The translations under genes and the position numbers were made by a program. Source: Kordia aestuariivivens (GTDB lineage: Bacteria > Bacteroidota > Bacteroidia > Flavobacteriales > Flavobacteriaceae). Taken from it: a stretch of DNA of 64,000 nucleotides. Under the pieces are notes generated by a model, which did not search any database, was not told where the DNA came from, and saw only the letters and a list, made by a program, of their open reading frames with translations. The stretch covers positions 434,001 through 498,000 of the forward strand of contig NZ_JACGWS010000001.1 in NCBI RefSeq assembly GCF_014397005.1, written 5' to 3'. Below, piece after piece: positions 50,548-60,023 of this stretch (its first letter is position 1; every line of letters begins with the position of its first letter).

Positions 50548-51837
50548 ATGAGCTTAAAAAGTAAATTACATGATATAAAAGAGAAGTATAAAGGAACCAA
50601 AATGGCGCCTGCGTTCAATGCTTTGCATACGTTTTTATACTTACCTAACGAAACTACGCACAATGGAACGCACATTAAAGTGGCGGACGATTTAAAGCGT
50701 ACGATGAACACCGTAATCATGGCGTTAGTTCCATGTTTAATTTTCGGAATGTTCAATGCAGGGTACCAACATTACTTAGCATTAGGAGAAATTGAAGCTG
50801 CGAACGGATTTTTTGGCGCTTCTTTTTGGTCATTTGACAATTTAATTCTTGGTGCATGGCAAGTATTGCCTCTCGTAATTGTTTCTTATGGTGTTGGATT
50901 GGCTGTTGAATTTTTATTCGCAGTGATCAAAGGACACGAAGTAGAAGAAGGATACTTAGTAACAGGAATGTTAGTTCCGTTAATTGTACCAATTGATATT
51001 CCATTATGGATGTTATCAGTAGCGGTAATATTTGGAGTTGTCATCGGAAAAGAAGTTTTCGGTGGAACTGGAATGAACATCTTAAATCCAGCATTAACGA
51101 TTAGAGCATTCTTATTCTTTGCATATCCAACATGGATGTCAGGAGATAAAGTTTGGGTTCATGATGCTGTAAACAGAGATCAGCTAATTGCTGCAGGAGA
51201 AAATGTAGATGCTATTTCGGGTGAAACACTACTTGGTTTCTATGCGAAATCAGGACAAGAGTTAACCATTGCAGGAACGAATGGCGGATCTGAGATTATT
51301 ACAACATACGGTGATCGAGCTGCAGACTTATATTCATATTGGGACATGTTTTGGGGATTAATACCAGGTTCTGTTGGAGAAACTTCAAAGTTCTTAATCA
51401 TCATTGGAGCATTATTCCTAATCTTTACGAAAATCGGAAGTTGGAGAATCATGTTAAGTACTATAATTGGTGCCTTAGCAATGGGATTAATATTTAACGG
51501 AGTTGTAGGTGCTGGATGGATTCAAGAATCAAGCAAGTTCTTTGGATTAATGAATGTTCCATTTTGGCAACACTTAATCATCGGTAGTATATTATTTGGA
51601 GCCGTATACATGGCAACAGATCCAGTAACCGCCGCACAAACAAACAAAGGAAAGTGGATTTACGGATTCTTAATTGGTTTCATATCAATCATGATTCGTG
51701 TATTTAACCCAGCATATCCAGAAGGTGTATTCTTGGCAATCTTGTTAATGAATGTATTTGCACCAACTATTGATCACTATGTGATTCAAGGTAATGTGAA
51801 GAAAAGAATGAAGCGTCTAAAAGTAAAAACAGCTTAA
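50548..51837 (+). CDS. nqrB: Na+-translocating NADH:quinone reductase subunit B
   Basis: Membrane subunit with covalent FMN and riboflavin, forming part of the Na+ channel; 429 residues with about ten helices. Seen: HIKVADDLKRTMNTVIMALVPC, GKEVFGGTGMNILNPALTIRAF, and YMATDPVTAAQTNKGKWIYG. The FMN-attachment Thr should be Thr227, but the motif is DAISGET (221-227), with Glu where canonical DxxSGAT has Ala. It is the substrate of the ApbE transferase encoded at 58.9 kb. Abuts nqrC (2-bp gap). Confidence 0.97.
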   Translation: MSLKSKLHDIKEKYKGTKMAPAFNALHTFLYLPNETTHNGTHIKVADDLKRTMNTVIMALVPCLIFGMFNAGYQHYLALGEIEAANGFFGASFWSFDNLILGAWQVLPLVIVSYGVGLAVEFLFAVIKGHEVEEGYLVTGMLVPLIVPIDIPLWMLSVAVIFGVVIGKEVFGGTGMNILNPALTIRAFLFFAYPTWMSGDKVWVHDAVNRDQLIAAGENVDAISGETLLGFYAKSGQELTIAGTNGGSEIITTYGDRAADLYSYWDMFWGLIPGSVGETSKFLIIIGALFLIFTKIGSWRIMLSTIIGALAMGLIFNGVVGAGWIQESSKFFGLMNVPFWQHLIIGSILFGAVYMATDPVTAAQTNKGKWIYGFLIGFISIMIRVFNPAYPEGVFLAILLMNVFAPTIDHYVIQGNVKKRMKRLKVKTA

Positions 51838-51839
51838 CG

Positions 51840-52592
51840 ATGGAAAAAAGAACAGATAAAAATTCATACACCATACTATTTGCCATTGGAATGGTATTCG
51901 TTGTAGGTGCGTTACTTGCTTATTTAGCATCAGCGTTAAAGCCAAGAATTACAGAAAATCAGCGTTTAGAAAAACAGCAAAACATTTTGTATGCAATGGG
52001 CGTAAACAATAATGAAGGAACGAGTGCAGTTTTTGTATCTACTGAAGAAGCTCCTGAATTATTTGACCAATATATCAAACAACAATTAGTCATTGAAAAT
52101 GGAGAAGTAAAACAAGATACTACTGCATATCTAATTGATGTTAAAAAGCAACAAGCAAACGCTAAAGCCGGAAAGGTGAGAAGATTACCTTTATTTGTTG
52201 GTGAAAAAGATGGAAAAACATTCTATATCGCACCAATTAGAGGAAAAGGGCTTTGGGATGCAATTTGGGGTTATGTCGCTTTAGACGAAAACATGATTGT
52301 GCAAGGAGCTTATTTTGATCACAAAGGAGAAACACCTGGATTAGGAGCAAACATTAAGCAGCGTTTCTTTATGGATGATTTTATTGGAGAACACTTGTTG
52401 AACGATAAAGGTGCTTTCAAAGGAATCGTAGTCGCAAAAGGAAATGCAGATCCTAAAAACGTGAACAAAACCGATAATGAAGTTGATGCCATCGCTGGTG
52501 CAACAATTACTGGTGACGGAGTTACAGCAATGATCAGAAAAGATTTAAAGCTGTACTTACCATATTTTCAAAACTTAAAAAACAAACAATAA
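51840..52592 (+). CDS. nqrC: Na+-translocating NADH:quinone reductase subunit C
   Basis: A 250-residue subunit with one N-terminal membrane helix (YTILFAIGMVFVVGALLAYLA) and a periplasmic FMN domain. The flavinylation motif is DAIAGAT with Thr222 as the acceptor, close to DxxSGAT. GYVALDENMIVQGAYFDHKGETPGLGANI is the conserved FMN-domain stretch. FMN is attached by ApbE. Spacing in the operon is 2-3 bp on both sides. Confidence 0.97.
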   Translation: MEKRTDKNSYTILFAIGMVFVVGALLAYLASALKPRITENQRLEKQQNILYAMGVNNNEGTSAVFVSTEEAPELFDQYIKQQLVIENGEVKQDTTAYLIDVKKQQANAKAGKVRRLPLFVGEKDGKTFYIAPIRGKGLWDAIWGYVALDENMIVQGAYFDHKGETPGLGANIKQRFFMDDFIGEHLLNDKGAFKGIVVAKGNADPKNVNKTDNEVDAIAGATITGDGVTAMIRKDLKLYLPYFQNLKNKQ

Positions 52593-52595
52593 GTC

Positions 52596-53234
52596 ATGGG
52601 AAAAGATAGTAAACTAATATTAGACCCATTAGCAGATAATAACCCAATTACCATTCAGGTATTAGGAATTTGTTCAGCATTGGCAATTACAGCAGAGCTA
52701 GAAGCATCTATTGTAATGTCTATATCCGTATTGTTTGTATTAGCAGTAGGAAACGTAGTCATCTCTTTAATGAGAAACATTATTCCTTCAAAAATTAGAA
52801 TCATTGTACAACTAATCGTTGTTGCAACACTTGTAATTATAGTTGATTTAGTACTAAAAGCATTTGCTTACGAGTTGAGTAAAACACTTTCGGTATTCGT
52901 TGGATTAATTATTACAAACTGTATCATTATGGGACGTTTTGAAGCATTCGCTTTAGGAAACAGTCCATGGAGATCATTCTTAGACGGAATTGGAAACTCA
53001 TTAGGATACGCAGTTATCTTAATCATTGTAGGATTCTTTAGAGAATTATTAGGTTCAGGAACTTTATTAGGAATTCCTGTATTAGGAAACCCAATTCCAG
53101 GTGAGTTATCTGGTTTATATGCTTATGGATATGAAAATAACGGATTTATGTTATTATCACCAATGGCATTAATTGTGGTAGGAATTATCATTTGGGTACA
53201 ACGTACAAAGAATAAAGCTTTAATAGAAGACTAA
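52596..53234 (+). CDS. nqrD: Na+-translocating NADH:quinone reductase subunit D
   Basis: A 212-residue membrane subunit with six helices. Cys26 (LGICSALAIT) and Cys109 (IITNCIIMGR) are the conserved residues that, with their NqrE counterparts, hold the intramembrane [2Fe-2S] centre. EAFALGNSPWRSFLDGIGN is also typical. It is followed by an unusual 78-bp non-coding gap before nqrE. Confidence 0.97.
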   Translation: MGKDSKLILDPLADNNPITIQVLGICSALAITAELEASIVMSISVLFVLAVGNVVISLMRNIIPSKIRIIVQLIVVATLVIIVDLVLKAFAYELSKTLSVFVGLIITNCIIMGRFEAFALGNSPWRSFLDGIGNSLGYAVILIIVGFFRELLGSGTLLGIPVLGNPIPGELSGLYAYGYENNGFMLLSPMALIVVGIIIWVQRTKNKALIED

Positions 53235-53237
53235 AAA

Positions 53238-53300
53238 TTAGTTGCTAGTTTACAGATGTTGGTTGTTAGTAAAAACCAACAACGAACAACAAACAACTAA
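53238..53300. repeat. Inverted-repeat insertion between nqrD and nqrE
   Basis: Outer arms TTAGTTG (53238-53244) and CAACTAA (53294-53300), inner arms TGTTGGTT (53257-53264) and AACCAACA (53274-53281). Together they could fold into one stem-loop. The other nqr gaps are 9 bp or less, so this looks like a small inserted or expanded element. Confidence 0.55.
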
Positions 53301-53312
53301 AAACGAAAACAT

Positions 53313-54029
53313 ATGGAACATATAGAATTATTTTTCAAATCAATATTCATAGATAACATGGTGTTTGCAACATTCTTAGGAATGTGTTCTTACCTAGCTG
53401 TATCTAAAAAAGTAACGACTGCTGTTGGACTTGGAGCTGCCGTTATTTTTGTACTTGCAATTACAGTACCATTAAACTGGTTGTTGGATCAATACATTTT
53501 ACAGCCTGGCGCTTTATCATGGTTGGGAGAAGAATATGCAAGTTACGACCTTAGTTTCTTATCATTCATCATGTTCATTGCAACCATTGCAACCATGGTA
53601 CAATTGGTAGAAATCATCGTAGAGAAATTTTCACCTTCATTATACAATTCACTTGGAATCTTCTTACCGTTAATTGCGGTAAACTGTGCCATCTTAGGTG
53701 GATCATTATTCATGCAGTCAAGAGAAATTGCAACACTAGGATTGGCAACTACGTACGGAGTTGGTTCAGGAATCGGATGGTTCTTAGCCATCTTAGCCAT
53801 TGCTGCCATTCGTGAAAAAATCAGATACTCTAACGTACCACCAGCCTTAAGAGGTTTAGGAATTACCTTCATCATTACAGGATTAATGGCAATTGGATTT
53901 ATGAGTTTTGGAGGAATGTTAACAGGTGGAGATGAAGAAGAGAAAACAGAAAAAACAGCTCAGATCGAAACTGTAAAAGACAACAGTACTACAAAGGAAA
54001 TCGCTAACAATACAAAAGTAATTGATTAA
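53313..54029 (+). CDS. nqrE: Na+-translocating NADH:quinone reductase subunit E
   Basis: A 238-residue membrane subunit, paralogous to NqrD in inverted topology. Cys25 ([10 protein letters not shown]) and Cys125 ([10 protein letters not shown]) are the expected [2Fe-2S] ligands. It is about 35 residues longer than the usual ~200: after the last helix ([16 protein letters not shown]) comes a charged tail [20 protein letters not shown] and a Thr/Lys-rich end. The tail is likely cytosolic and of unknown role. Confidence 0.96.
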   Translation: MEHIELFFKSIFIDNMVFATFLGMCSYLAVSKKVTTAVGLGAAVIFVLAITVPLNWLLDQYILQPGALSWLGEEYASYDLSFLSFIMFIATIATMVQLVEIIVEKFSPSLYNSLGIFLPLIAVNCAILGGSLFMQSREIATLGLATTYGVGSGIGWFLAILAIAAIREKIRYSNVPPALRGLGITFIITGLMAIGFMSFGGMLTGGDEEEKTEKTAQIETVKDNSTTKEIANNTKVID

Positions 54030-54030
54030 T

Positions 54031-55341
54031 ATGATATTAGCAGCAAGTACATTAGGAACAGTATTAGCAACCGTAGCAGCCTTTTTACTAATCACTTTAG
54101 TATTGGTTTCTTTATTGCTATTTGTAAAGCAAAAATTATCACCATCAGGACCTGTAAAAATTACCATTAATGGTGAGCGCGAAATTGAAGTAGCTTCAGG
54201 AAGCACACTTTTGACTACGTTAGGAGCAGAAAAAATATTTTTACCATCCGCTTGTGGTGGTGGTGGAACCTGTATTCAATGTGAATGCCACGTACTAGAA
54301 GGTGGAGGAGAAGCATTGCCAACAGAAGTTCCTCACTTTACACGTAAAGAATTAAAACACGGAGCACGTTTAGCTTGTCAAGTAAAAGTAAAGCAAGACA
54401 TGAACATTACGATTCCAGAAGAAGTATTTGGAATTAAAAAATGGGACGCTGTCGTAGTTCGTAACTATAATGTAGCATCATTCATTAAGGAATTCGTAGT
54501 AGAAATTCCAGAAGATATGGGTTACAAAGCTGGTGGATACATTCAAATAGAAATTCCTCCATGTGAAATAAAATATGCAGACATAGACATTACTGCGCAT
54601 CCAGAAGAGCATGAAACTCCAGACAAATTCCAAGCAGAATGGGATAAATTTGGACTATGGCCTTTAACGATGAAAAATAACGAAACGGTTGAACGTGCAT
54701 ACTCAATGGCTTCTTTCCCTGCAGAAGGACGTGAAATTATGCTAAACGTTCGTATTGCAACGCCGCCATGGGACAGAGCTAAAAATGCTTGGATGAATGT
54801 AAATCCAGGAATTGCATCTTCATATATATTTGCTCAAAAACCAGGAGACAAAGTAGTCATTTCAGGACCTTACGGTGAATTCTTCATCAATGAATCTGAA
54901 TCAGAAATGTTATATGTTGGTGGTGGAGCTGGAATGGCGCCAATGCGCTCACACTTATACCACTTATTCAAAACCATTAAGACTGGAAGAAAAGTTACGT
55001 ATTGGTACGGAGGACGTTCTAAGCGTGAATTATTCTACATTGAGCACTTTAGAGAATTAGAAAGAGACTTCCCGAATTTTAAATTCTACATGGCACTTTC
55101 TGAGCCAATGGAAGAAGATAACTGGAAAGTGAAAAAAGATATTAATGATGAAGCTGGAGACGGTTTTGTAGGATTCATTCACAACTGTGTAATTGATAAC
55201 TACTTAAACCATCATGAAACGCCAGAAGACATCGAATTATACTTCTGTGGACCACCATTAATGAACCAAGCGGTTCAAAAAATGGGAGAAGATTTCGGTA
55301 TTCCAGATGAAAGCATTCGATTTGATGATTTCGGAGGATAA
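54031..55341 (+). CDS. nqrF: Na+-translocating NADH:quinone reductase subunit F
   Basis: The NADH-oxidising subunit, 436 residues: N-terminal helix (LATVAAFLLITLVLVSLLLF), a [2Fe-2S] ferredoxin domain with Cys75, Cys81, Cys84 and Cys116 (SACGGGGTCIQCEC...LACQV), an FAD domain with RAYSMAS and an NADH domain (MLYVGGGAGMAPMRSH, WYGGRSKREL, ending ELYFCGPPLMNQAV). It starts directly after the nqrE stop; ATG 54031 is preferred to a TTG at 54022. Last gene of the operon, followed by a long terminator. Confidence 0.97.
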   Translation: MILAASTLGTVLATVAAFLLITLVLVSLLLFVKQKLSPSGPVKITINGEREIEVASGSTLLTTLGAEKIFLPSACGGGGTCIQCECHVLEGGGEALPTEVPHFTRKELKHGARLACQVKVKQDMNITIPEEVFGIKKWDAVVVRNYNVASFIKEFVVEIPEDMGYKAGGYIQIEIPPCEIKYADIDITAHPEEHETPDKFQAEWDKFGLWPLTMKNNETVERAYSMASFPAEGREIMLNVRIATPPWDRAKNAWMNVNPGIASSYIFAQKPGDKVVISGPYGEFFINESESEMLYVGGGAGMAPMRSHLYHLFKTIKTGRKVTYWYGGRSKRELFYIEHFRELERDFPNFKFYMALSEPMEEDNWKVKKDINDEAGDGFVGFIHNCVIDNYLNHHETPEDIELYFCGPPLMNQAVQKMGEDFGIPDESIRFDDFGG

Positions 55342-55363
55342 AAAACTTCATTACAACTATTAT

Positions 55364-55402
55364 AAAAAAGATCGTTTACGCACAGTAAACGATCTTTTTT
55401 TT
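55364..55402 (+). terminator. Rho-independent terminator of the nqr operon
   Basis: A 16-bp perfect stem AAAAAAGATCGTTTAC (55364-55379) with its complement at 55385-55400, loop GCACA, followed by T's. Confidence 0.93.
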
Positions 55403-55488
55403 GTTAAAAATGAAGTCAACACAACAGAAACTTATAAATAGAAAAATAATCTGCTTATATTTAGTGTTCTTAATATTTAGATTACAAA

Positions 55489-58257
55489 ATGATTCAAAAA
55501 TTACTATCACTACTCTGCTGTTTTATAGTAGGAATTTCGTTCGCTCAAAAAAAAGCAATCACACATGATGATTACGATTTATGGAAATATATAAATGGGA
55601 CAAAGGTTTCCGATAAAGGGAAACTTGTTGTATTTTCCACAATAACATCAACCAAAAGAGGTGACGGCTATTTGGAAATTTACGACACGGAAACGCAGCA
55701 AAAAGCAACCTATTTTAATGGCTATAAGAGTGCGATTACAAAAAACGAAAAATTTGTAATCTTTCAACAGAAGGCGACTTATGCTACAAAAAGAGCTGAA
55801 AAAAAGGAAAAAACAAAAAAGGAAGATCAGCAAAAAGATGTTCTATATATCTATGATGCATCAAACAATACACTATACGATTCTATTTTGCGTGTAAAAA
55901 AATACAGCTTGCCCAAAAAAAATAGTGATTATCTGGTCATCGAAAAATTTAAAAACAAAAAAGATTCTATAAAAGGCGATAGTTTGCCCGCTTGGAAAAA
56001 TAATTATGCGCTTATTTACAACCTAAAAACCAAGCGTAGAGATACGATTTTTGACATAAAAGATGTGGCAGTTCCTGAACATGGAACAACTTTTTATTAC
56101 ACTACAAAAGATAAAAAGAACGATAAAAAGGCAAAAGGAGTATATGCATACAATTTGATTTCTAAATCAATGAAAGTGATAGATACTTTATTATATGATT
56201 ATAAAAAACTAAATGTAAATAAGCTAGGAAATCAACTGACATTCATTGCAGAAAGAGATTCTGTAAAAACAGACTCAGTACCTTTTAAGTTATTTCTCTA
56301 CAAAGAAAACAAACTGAAATTATTAGTTGAAAACGAAGAAACGCGTTTAGGAACAAAGGAAACATTAAGTGACAATAGTGGGCCTTTCTTCTCGGAAGAT
56401 GGAAAGCGACTCTATTTCTATTCAAAACTAAAAAGTGAACATAAAAAAGATACGACCCTATTAGATGATGAAATTCCGCAAGTCGATGTTTGGAATTGGC
56501 AAGACAAAATAACGCAACCCAGACAGAAAGCACAAGAAGAATCGCTCAAAGAAGATACACGATTTTATTATTTTGATACAGAAACTCAGAAATATGTGCA
56601 ATTAAGAGGTGATACGTTAGAAAGTGTTTCTTTAGATAGAAAGTATGCTAAAAAATATATACTAGGTTACGATAGTAAACCGTATCAATTAGAAACTTGG
56701 ACAATACCTTGGAAGCACGATTACTATGTTGTCAATATAGCAACAGGGGAAAAACGACTGCTGGTAAAAGGAGCGAATTCAGCACTTGATATAGCTTTGA
56801 ATGGTGAATATGCTGTATACTTTGATTTGGAAGCTAAAAATTGGTTCTCTGTTAATTTAGAGACACTTCAAAAACACAATTTGACCAAAAATATTAAAGT
56901 TGCTTTTGAAAGAGAAGATCATGATACGCCAACATTGGCACGAGCTTATGGTTCTGGCGGTTATGATAAGGATGGAAGCCTATTGCTTTATGATAAATAT
57001 GATATTTGGAAAGTTTCTTTAGATGGAAGAACAAAACCTAAAAATATTACTAAAAAAGGAAGAAGAAACAAAATAACATTTCGAACATCAAGATTAGACA
57101 ATGAAAACCGCTTGTTAGCAAGTTATCTTGATGGGAAATTACTTTTAAACGGTTTCAACGAAAAAACAAAAACGGAAGGTATCTATTTACTTGATGATGC
57201 AAAACCTATTGAAAAAATCAAATCTGACTCGTATTTGATATTTGGTTATAAAAAAGCAGTATCAACAGACGTTTTAGTTTTCAGAAAAGAAAATTTCAAT
57301 AACTATGGAGACTTGTATGTAACTACAGATAATTTTAAAACATATAAAAAAATATCTGACGTAAATCCACAACAAAAAGAGTTCAAATGGGGAACTTCAG
57401 AACTCGTTTCTTGGAAAGCTTATGACGGAACAAAACTAGAAGGAATCGTATACAAACCAGAAGATTTTGATCCTTCAAAAAAGTATCCAATGATTGTCTA
57501 TTTCTACGAAAAAAGTGCATCTGAACTCAACTATTATTACATACCAAGCCCGAGTGCATCTACAGTAGATTTTACATATTCAGTAAGTAATGACTATATC
57601 GTGTTTGTGCCAGACATTGTATATAAGGAAGGACAACCAGGGAAAGATGCGTACAACTGTGTTATTTCGGGTGTAGAAGCCATGGAAAAGAAAGGATATA
57701 TAGACAGTGATCGTATGGCGTTGCAAGGACAAAGTTGGGGCGGATATCAAGTAGCATATCTTATCACAAAAACAAATAAATTCAAAGCTGCGATGGCTGG
57801 TGCGCCTGTAAGTAATATGACATCAGCGTATGGCGGAATTCGATGGGCTAGTGGACTCAGTAGAATGTTTCAATATGAAAAAACACAAAGTCGTATAGGG
57901 AAAAACTTATGGGAAGGATTTGATTTATACGTAGAAAGTTCACCATTATTCAGTCTGCCAAGTGTAGAAACTCCGCTACTCATAATGCATAACGACAATG
58001 ATGGAGCAGTTCCATACTATCAAGGAATTGAACTCTTTATGGGAATGCGTAGATTGCAAAAACCAGCGTGGTTACTTGTGTACAACAATGAAAGTCATAA
58101 TTTGCGTAAAACGAAAAACAAGCAAGATCTTTCTATCAGAATGATGCAGTTTTTTGATCATTATCTAAAAGATGCACCAGCACCAATGTGGATGACCAAA
58201 GGAGTTCCAAGAGCGGAAAAAGGAATTAACTTTGGATATGATTTAGACAAGGACTAA
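55489..58257 (+). CDS. Exported S9-family serine peptidase (prolyl oligopeptidase type)
   Basis: A 922-residue protein with a signal peptide (LLCCFIVGISFAQ). The N-terminal ~600 residues form a beta-propeller-like part with a lysine-rich insert at about 100-125; the C-terminal alpha/beta-hydrolase holds the catalytic triad Ser749 (GQSWGGYQ), Asp838 (HNDNDGAVPY) and His870 (NNESHNLRK). Such enzymes cleave peptides in the periplasm (DPP IV/acylaminoacyl type). No T9SS sorting domain is seen. It stands between nqrF and apbE with separate terminators. Confidence 0.92.
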   Translation: MIQKLLSLLCCFIVGISFAQKKAITHDDYDLWKYINGTKVSDKGKLVVFSTITSTKRGDGYLEIYDTETQQKATYFNGYKSAITKNEKFVIFQQKATYATKRAEKKEKTKKEDQQKDVLYIYDASNNTLYDSILRVKKYSLPKKNSDYLVIEKFKNKKDSIKGDSLPAWKNNYALIYNLKTKRRDTIFDIKDVAVPEHGTTFYYTTKDKKNDKKAKGVYAYNLISKSMKVIDTLLYDYKKLNVNKLGNQLTFIAERDSVKTDSVPFKLFLYKENKLKLLVENEETRLGTKETLSDNSGPFFSEDGKRLYFYSKLKSEHKKDTTLLDDEIPQVDVWNWQDKITQPRQKAQEESLKEDTRFYYFDTETQKYVQLRGDTLESVSLDRKYAKKYILGYDSKPYQLETWTIPWKHDYYVVNIATGEKRLLVKGANSALDIALNGEYAVYFDLEAKNWFSVNLETLQKHNLTKNIKVAFEREDHDTPTLARAYGSGGYDKDGSLLLYDKYDIWKVSLDGRTKPKNITKKGRRNKITFRTSRLDNENRLLASYLDGKLLLNGFNEKTKTEGIYLLDDAKPIEKIKSDSYLIFGYKKAVSTDVLVFRKENFNNYGDLYVTTDNFKTYKKISDVNPQQKEFKWGTSELVSWKAYDGTKLEGIVYKPEDFDPSKKYPMIVYFYEKSASELNYYYIPSPSASTVDFTYSVSNDYIVFVPDIVYKEGQPGKDAYNCVISGVEAMEKKGYIDSDRMALQGQSWGGYQVAYLITKTNKFKAAMAGAPVSNMTSAYGGIRWASGLSRMFQYEKTQSRIGKNLWEGFDLYVESSPLFSLPSVETPLLIMHNDNDGAVPYYQGIELFMGMRRLQKPAWLLVYNNESHNLRKTKNKQDLSIRMMQFFDHYLKDAPAPMWMTKGVPRAEKGINFGYDLDKD

Positions 58258-58283
58258 TTAAACAATAACATAACAATTTATAC

Positions 58284-58318
58284 CAAAAGATACGATTACT
58301 ACACGATCGTATCTTTTG
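58284..58318 (+). terminator. Rho-independent terminator of the S9 peptidase gene
   Basis: A 13-bp perfect stem CAAAAGATACGAT/ATCGTATCTTTTG (58284-58296, 58306-58318) with a 9-nt loop, 27 bp after the stop. Confidence 0.85.
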
Positions 58319-58374
58319 TATTTCTAACTGCAATATAAATCATCATTAAATTCGGAAAACTCTGATTCACAGGC

Positions 58375-58382
58375 TATCTTTG
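58375..58382 (+). promoter_or_regulatory. Candidate -7 box upstream of the 58.5-kb gene
   Basis: TATCTTTG fits TAnnTTTG; a leader of about 115 bp to the ATG at 58506 would result. No good -33 TTG is seen. Confidence 0.3.
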
Positions 58383-58505
58383 TATAATTGTTATTTTCAT
58401 CGTCAAAAATTGCACTTTATCGAGATTTATTACAAAAGAAATAATAATACTAAACGCTATCAATAAACCAATATTTTCGCAAGTGTTGGTATAGTGCTTC
58501 TAAAT

Positions 58506-58868
58506 ATGGAAAAGCTGACAAAACAAGAATTGCATAATCTTGCGATGAATATCGTAGGAAAAGAACTGGAAGAAAAAGGATACGAATTTTTAGCAGTAAA
58601 CAGTACACTAAACAAACATCCCCAATTTGTTTGTATAGATGAACACAACAAAAAGAAATTTGTACTTGTAAAAGCTGTTACCTATCCTGAAGATCCAAAA
58701 GAATACGATATTGTTTGGATGGAAACATTCAAGCAACACGTAGAAAAGTTTGAAGCCGAATTATTCTTTGCAGGCGTTGGACTTGGTAATGCAGACAATC
58801 CATTGGAAGAAGTGCTAAAAAACCAGCCATACATACTAGACTATGATGGTTTAATTCAAATAACATAA
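58506..58868 (+). CDS. Small conserved protein encoded next to apbE
   Basis: A 120-residue soluble protein starting MEKLTKQELHNLAMNIVGKELEEKGYEFLAVNS. It has a central KFVLVKAVTYPEDPKEYDIVW and a conserved-looking FFAGVGLGNADNPLEEVL before the end YDGLIQI. From memory, flavobacterial homologues are often labelled 'Nqr subunit F', a name that cannot be right: it has no Fe-S, FAD or NADH motif. Its stop is 3 bp before apbE, so the two are co-translated; a role in flavinylation or Nqr assembly is a guess. Confidence 0.78.
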   Translation: MEKLTKQELHNLAMNIVGKELEEKGYEFLAVNSTLNKHPQFVCIDEHNKKKFVLVKAVTYPEDPKEYDIVWMETFKQHVEKFEAELFFAGVGLGNADNPLEEVLKNQPYILDYDGLIQIT

Positions 58869-58871
58869 ATT

Positions 58872-59900
58872 ATGAAAGCAGTTACATTGCCCCTATACTT
58901 GTGTATAGCTTTTTTACTAACGTCTTGTGTTGACAAACCCAAAGATGTTATCATGCAAACCAATACAGGTTTTGCATTAGGAACTACCTACGCCATTCAA
59001 TATGAAATTTCGAGTGAAGATGAAAATTACAGCGAAGACATCGAAAATGTATTTCATGAAGTAAATCAATCGATTTCTGCATACTTACCAACCTCTGATA
59101 TTTCTAGAATTAACAGAGGAGAAAAAGATGTTGTAATAGATGATTATTTTAAAACGGTGTATGACTTTTCAAGAGAAGTTTATGAAAAAACAGATGGATA
59201 CTTTGATCCTAGTGTCGGCGCTTTAGTCAATGCGTGGGGATTTGGTCCAGAAAAACCTATCAATAACCTTAACAAAGAACAAGTAGATAGCATTATGACA
59301 TTTACAGGTTTTGATAAGGTAAAAGTAACAAGTGAGCGAAAAGTTGTAAAAGACCATCCTTCTGTAACGTTTGACTTTAACTCGCTAGGAAAAGGATATG
59401 CCATAGATCTCATTGGTAAAATGTTTGATGAAAAAGGAATCAAAAACTATATCATTGAAGTTGGAGGCGAAATCTTAACCAAAGGAAAAAATACGCACAA
59501 AGTAAAAAAATGGACAGTAGCTATTGACAGTCCAATACAAAATGCTGATGAACGTCAATACATTGAACTCATCACACTTGAAAACAAAGCAATGGCAACC
59601 TCTGGAAACTATCGAAAATTCAGAGTAGATCCTGAAACGGGTGATCATTATGTACACATCTTGAATGCAAAAACAGGATATCCAATGAAAAACAATGTAT
59701 TAAGTGTTTCTGTTGTTGCAGATAATTGCATGAAGGCAGACGCGTATGCAACCGCTTTTATGGTAATGCCTTATGAAAAAACGAAGGAACTCTTAAGCAA
59801 GCTAAAAGATGTAGACGCGTATGTTGTGAGTAAAGATGAATACGGAAACATTCAAAAATATACTACAAAAGGATTTCAGGATTTAATCATAAAAAAGTAA
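58872..59900 (+). CDS. apbE: FAD:protein FMN transferase
   Basis: Attaches FMN from FAD to Thr residues of NqrB and NqrC through a phosphoester. 342 residues with a lipobox (FLLTSC, Cys19), so a periplasmic lipoprotein facing its targets. Family motifs: FALGTTYAIQY, YFDPSVGALVNAWGFG, VTFDFNSLGKGYAIDLIG, YIIEVGGEILTKG and YVHILNAKTGYPMKNN, with the Mg-binding DAYATAFMVM near the end. Forms an operon with the small protein upstream. Its location behind nqr parallels the arrangement in Vibrio. Confidence 0.95.
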   Translation: MKAVTLPLYLCIAFLLTSCVDKPKDVIMQTNTGFALGTTYAIQYEISSEDENYSEDIENVFHEVNQSISAYLPTSDISRINRGEKDVVIDDYFKTVYDFSREVYEKTDGYFDPSVGALVNAWGFGPEKPINNLNKEQVDSIMTFTGFDKVKVTSERKVVKDHPSVTFDFNSLGKGYAIDLIGKMFDEKGIKNYIIEVGGEILTKGKNTHKVKKWTVAIDSPIQNADERQYIELITLENKAMATSGNYRKFRVDPETGDHYVHILNAKTGYPMKNNVLSVSVVADNCMKADAYATAFMVMPYEKTKELLSKLKDVDAYVVSKDEYGNIQKYTTKGFQDLIIKK

Positions 59901-59918
59901 GCCTATTTTTACGTTAGT

Positions 59919-59962
59919 TAAATGTTAATTAGGGTTTTAAAGTACAATAAGTCGGGTTTTTT
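59919..59962 (+). promoter_or_regulatory. Conserved upstream element, cassette A
   Basis: Begins TAAATGTTAATTAGGG and includes GTCGGGTTTTTT at 59951-59962. The first 21 bases are identical to 60380-60400 and the second block recurs at the same spacing of 32 bp; the element starts 105 bp before the ATG (104 bp in cassette B). Confidence 0.55.
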
Positions 59963-60023
59963 CGGGAATATTTGAATCTAAATAAAAGTACCTTGTGTCA
60001 TTAAATTTTTAAAATTCAAAATC

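Noticed and set aside
58506-58868. Nqr subunit F label for the 120-residue protein
   Set aside because: No ferredoxin cysteines, FAD or NADH motifs; the real nqrF is at 54031-55341.
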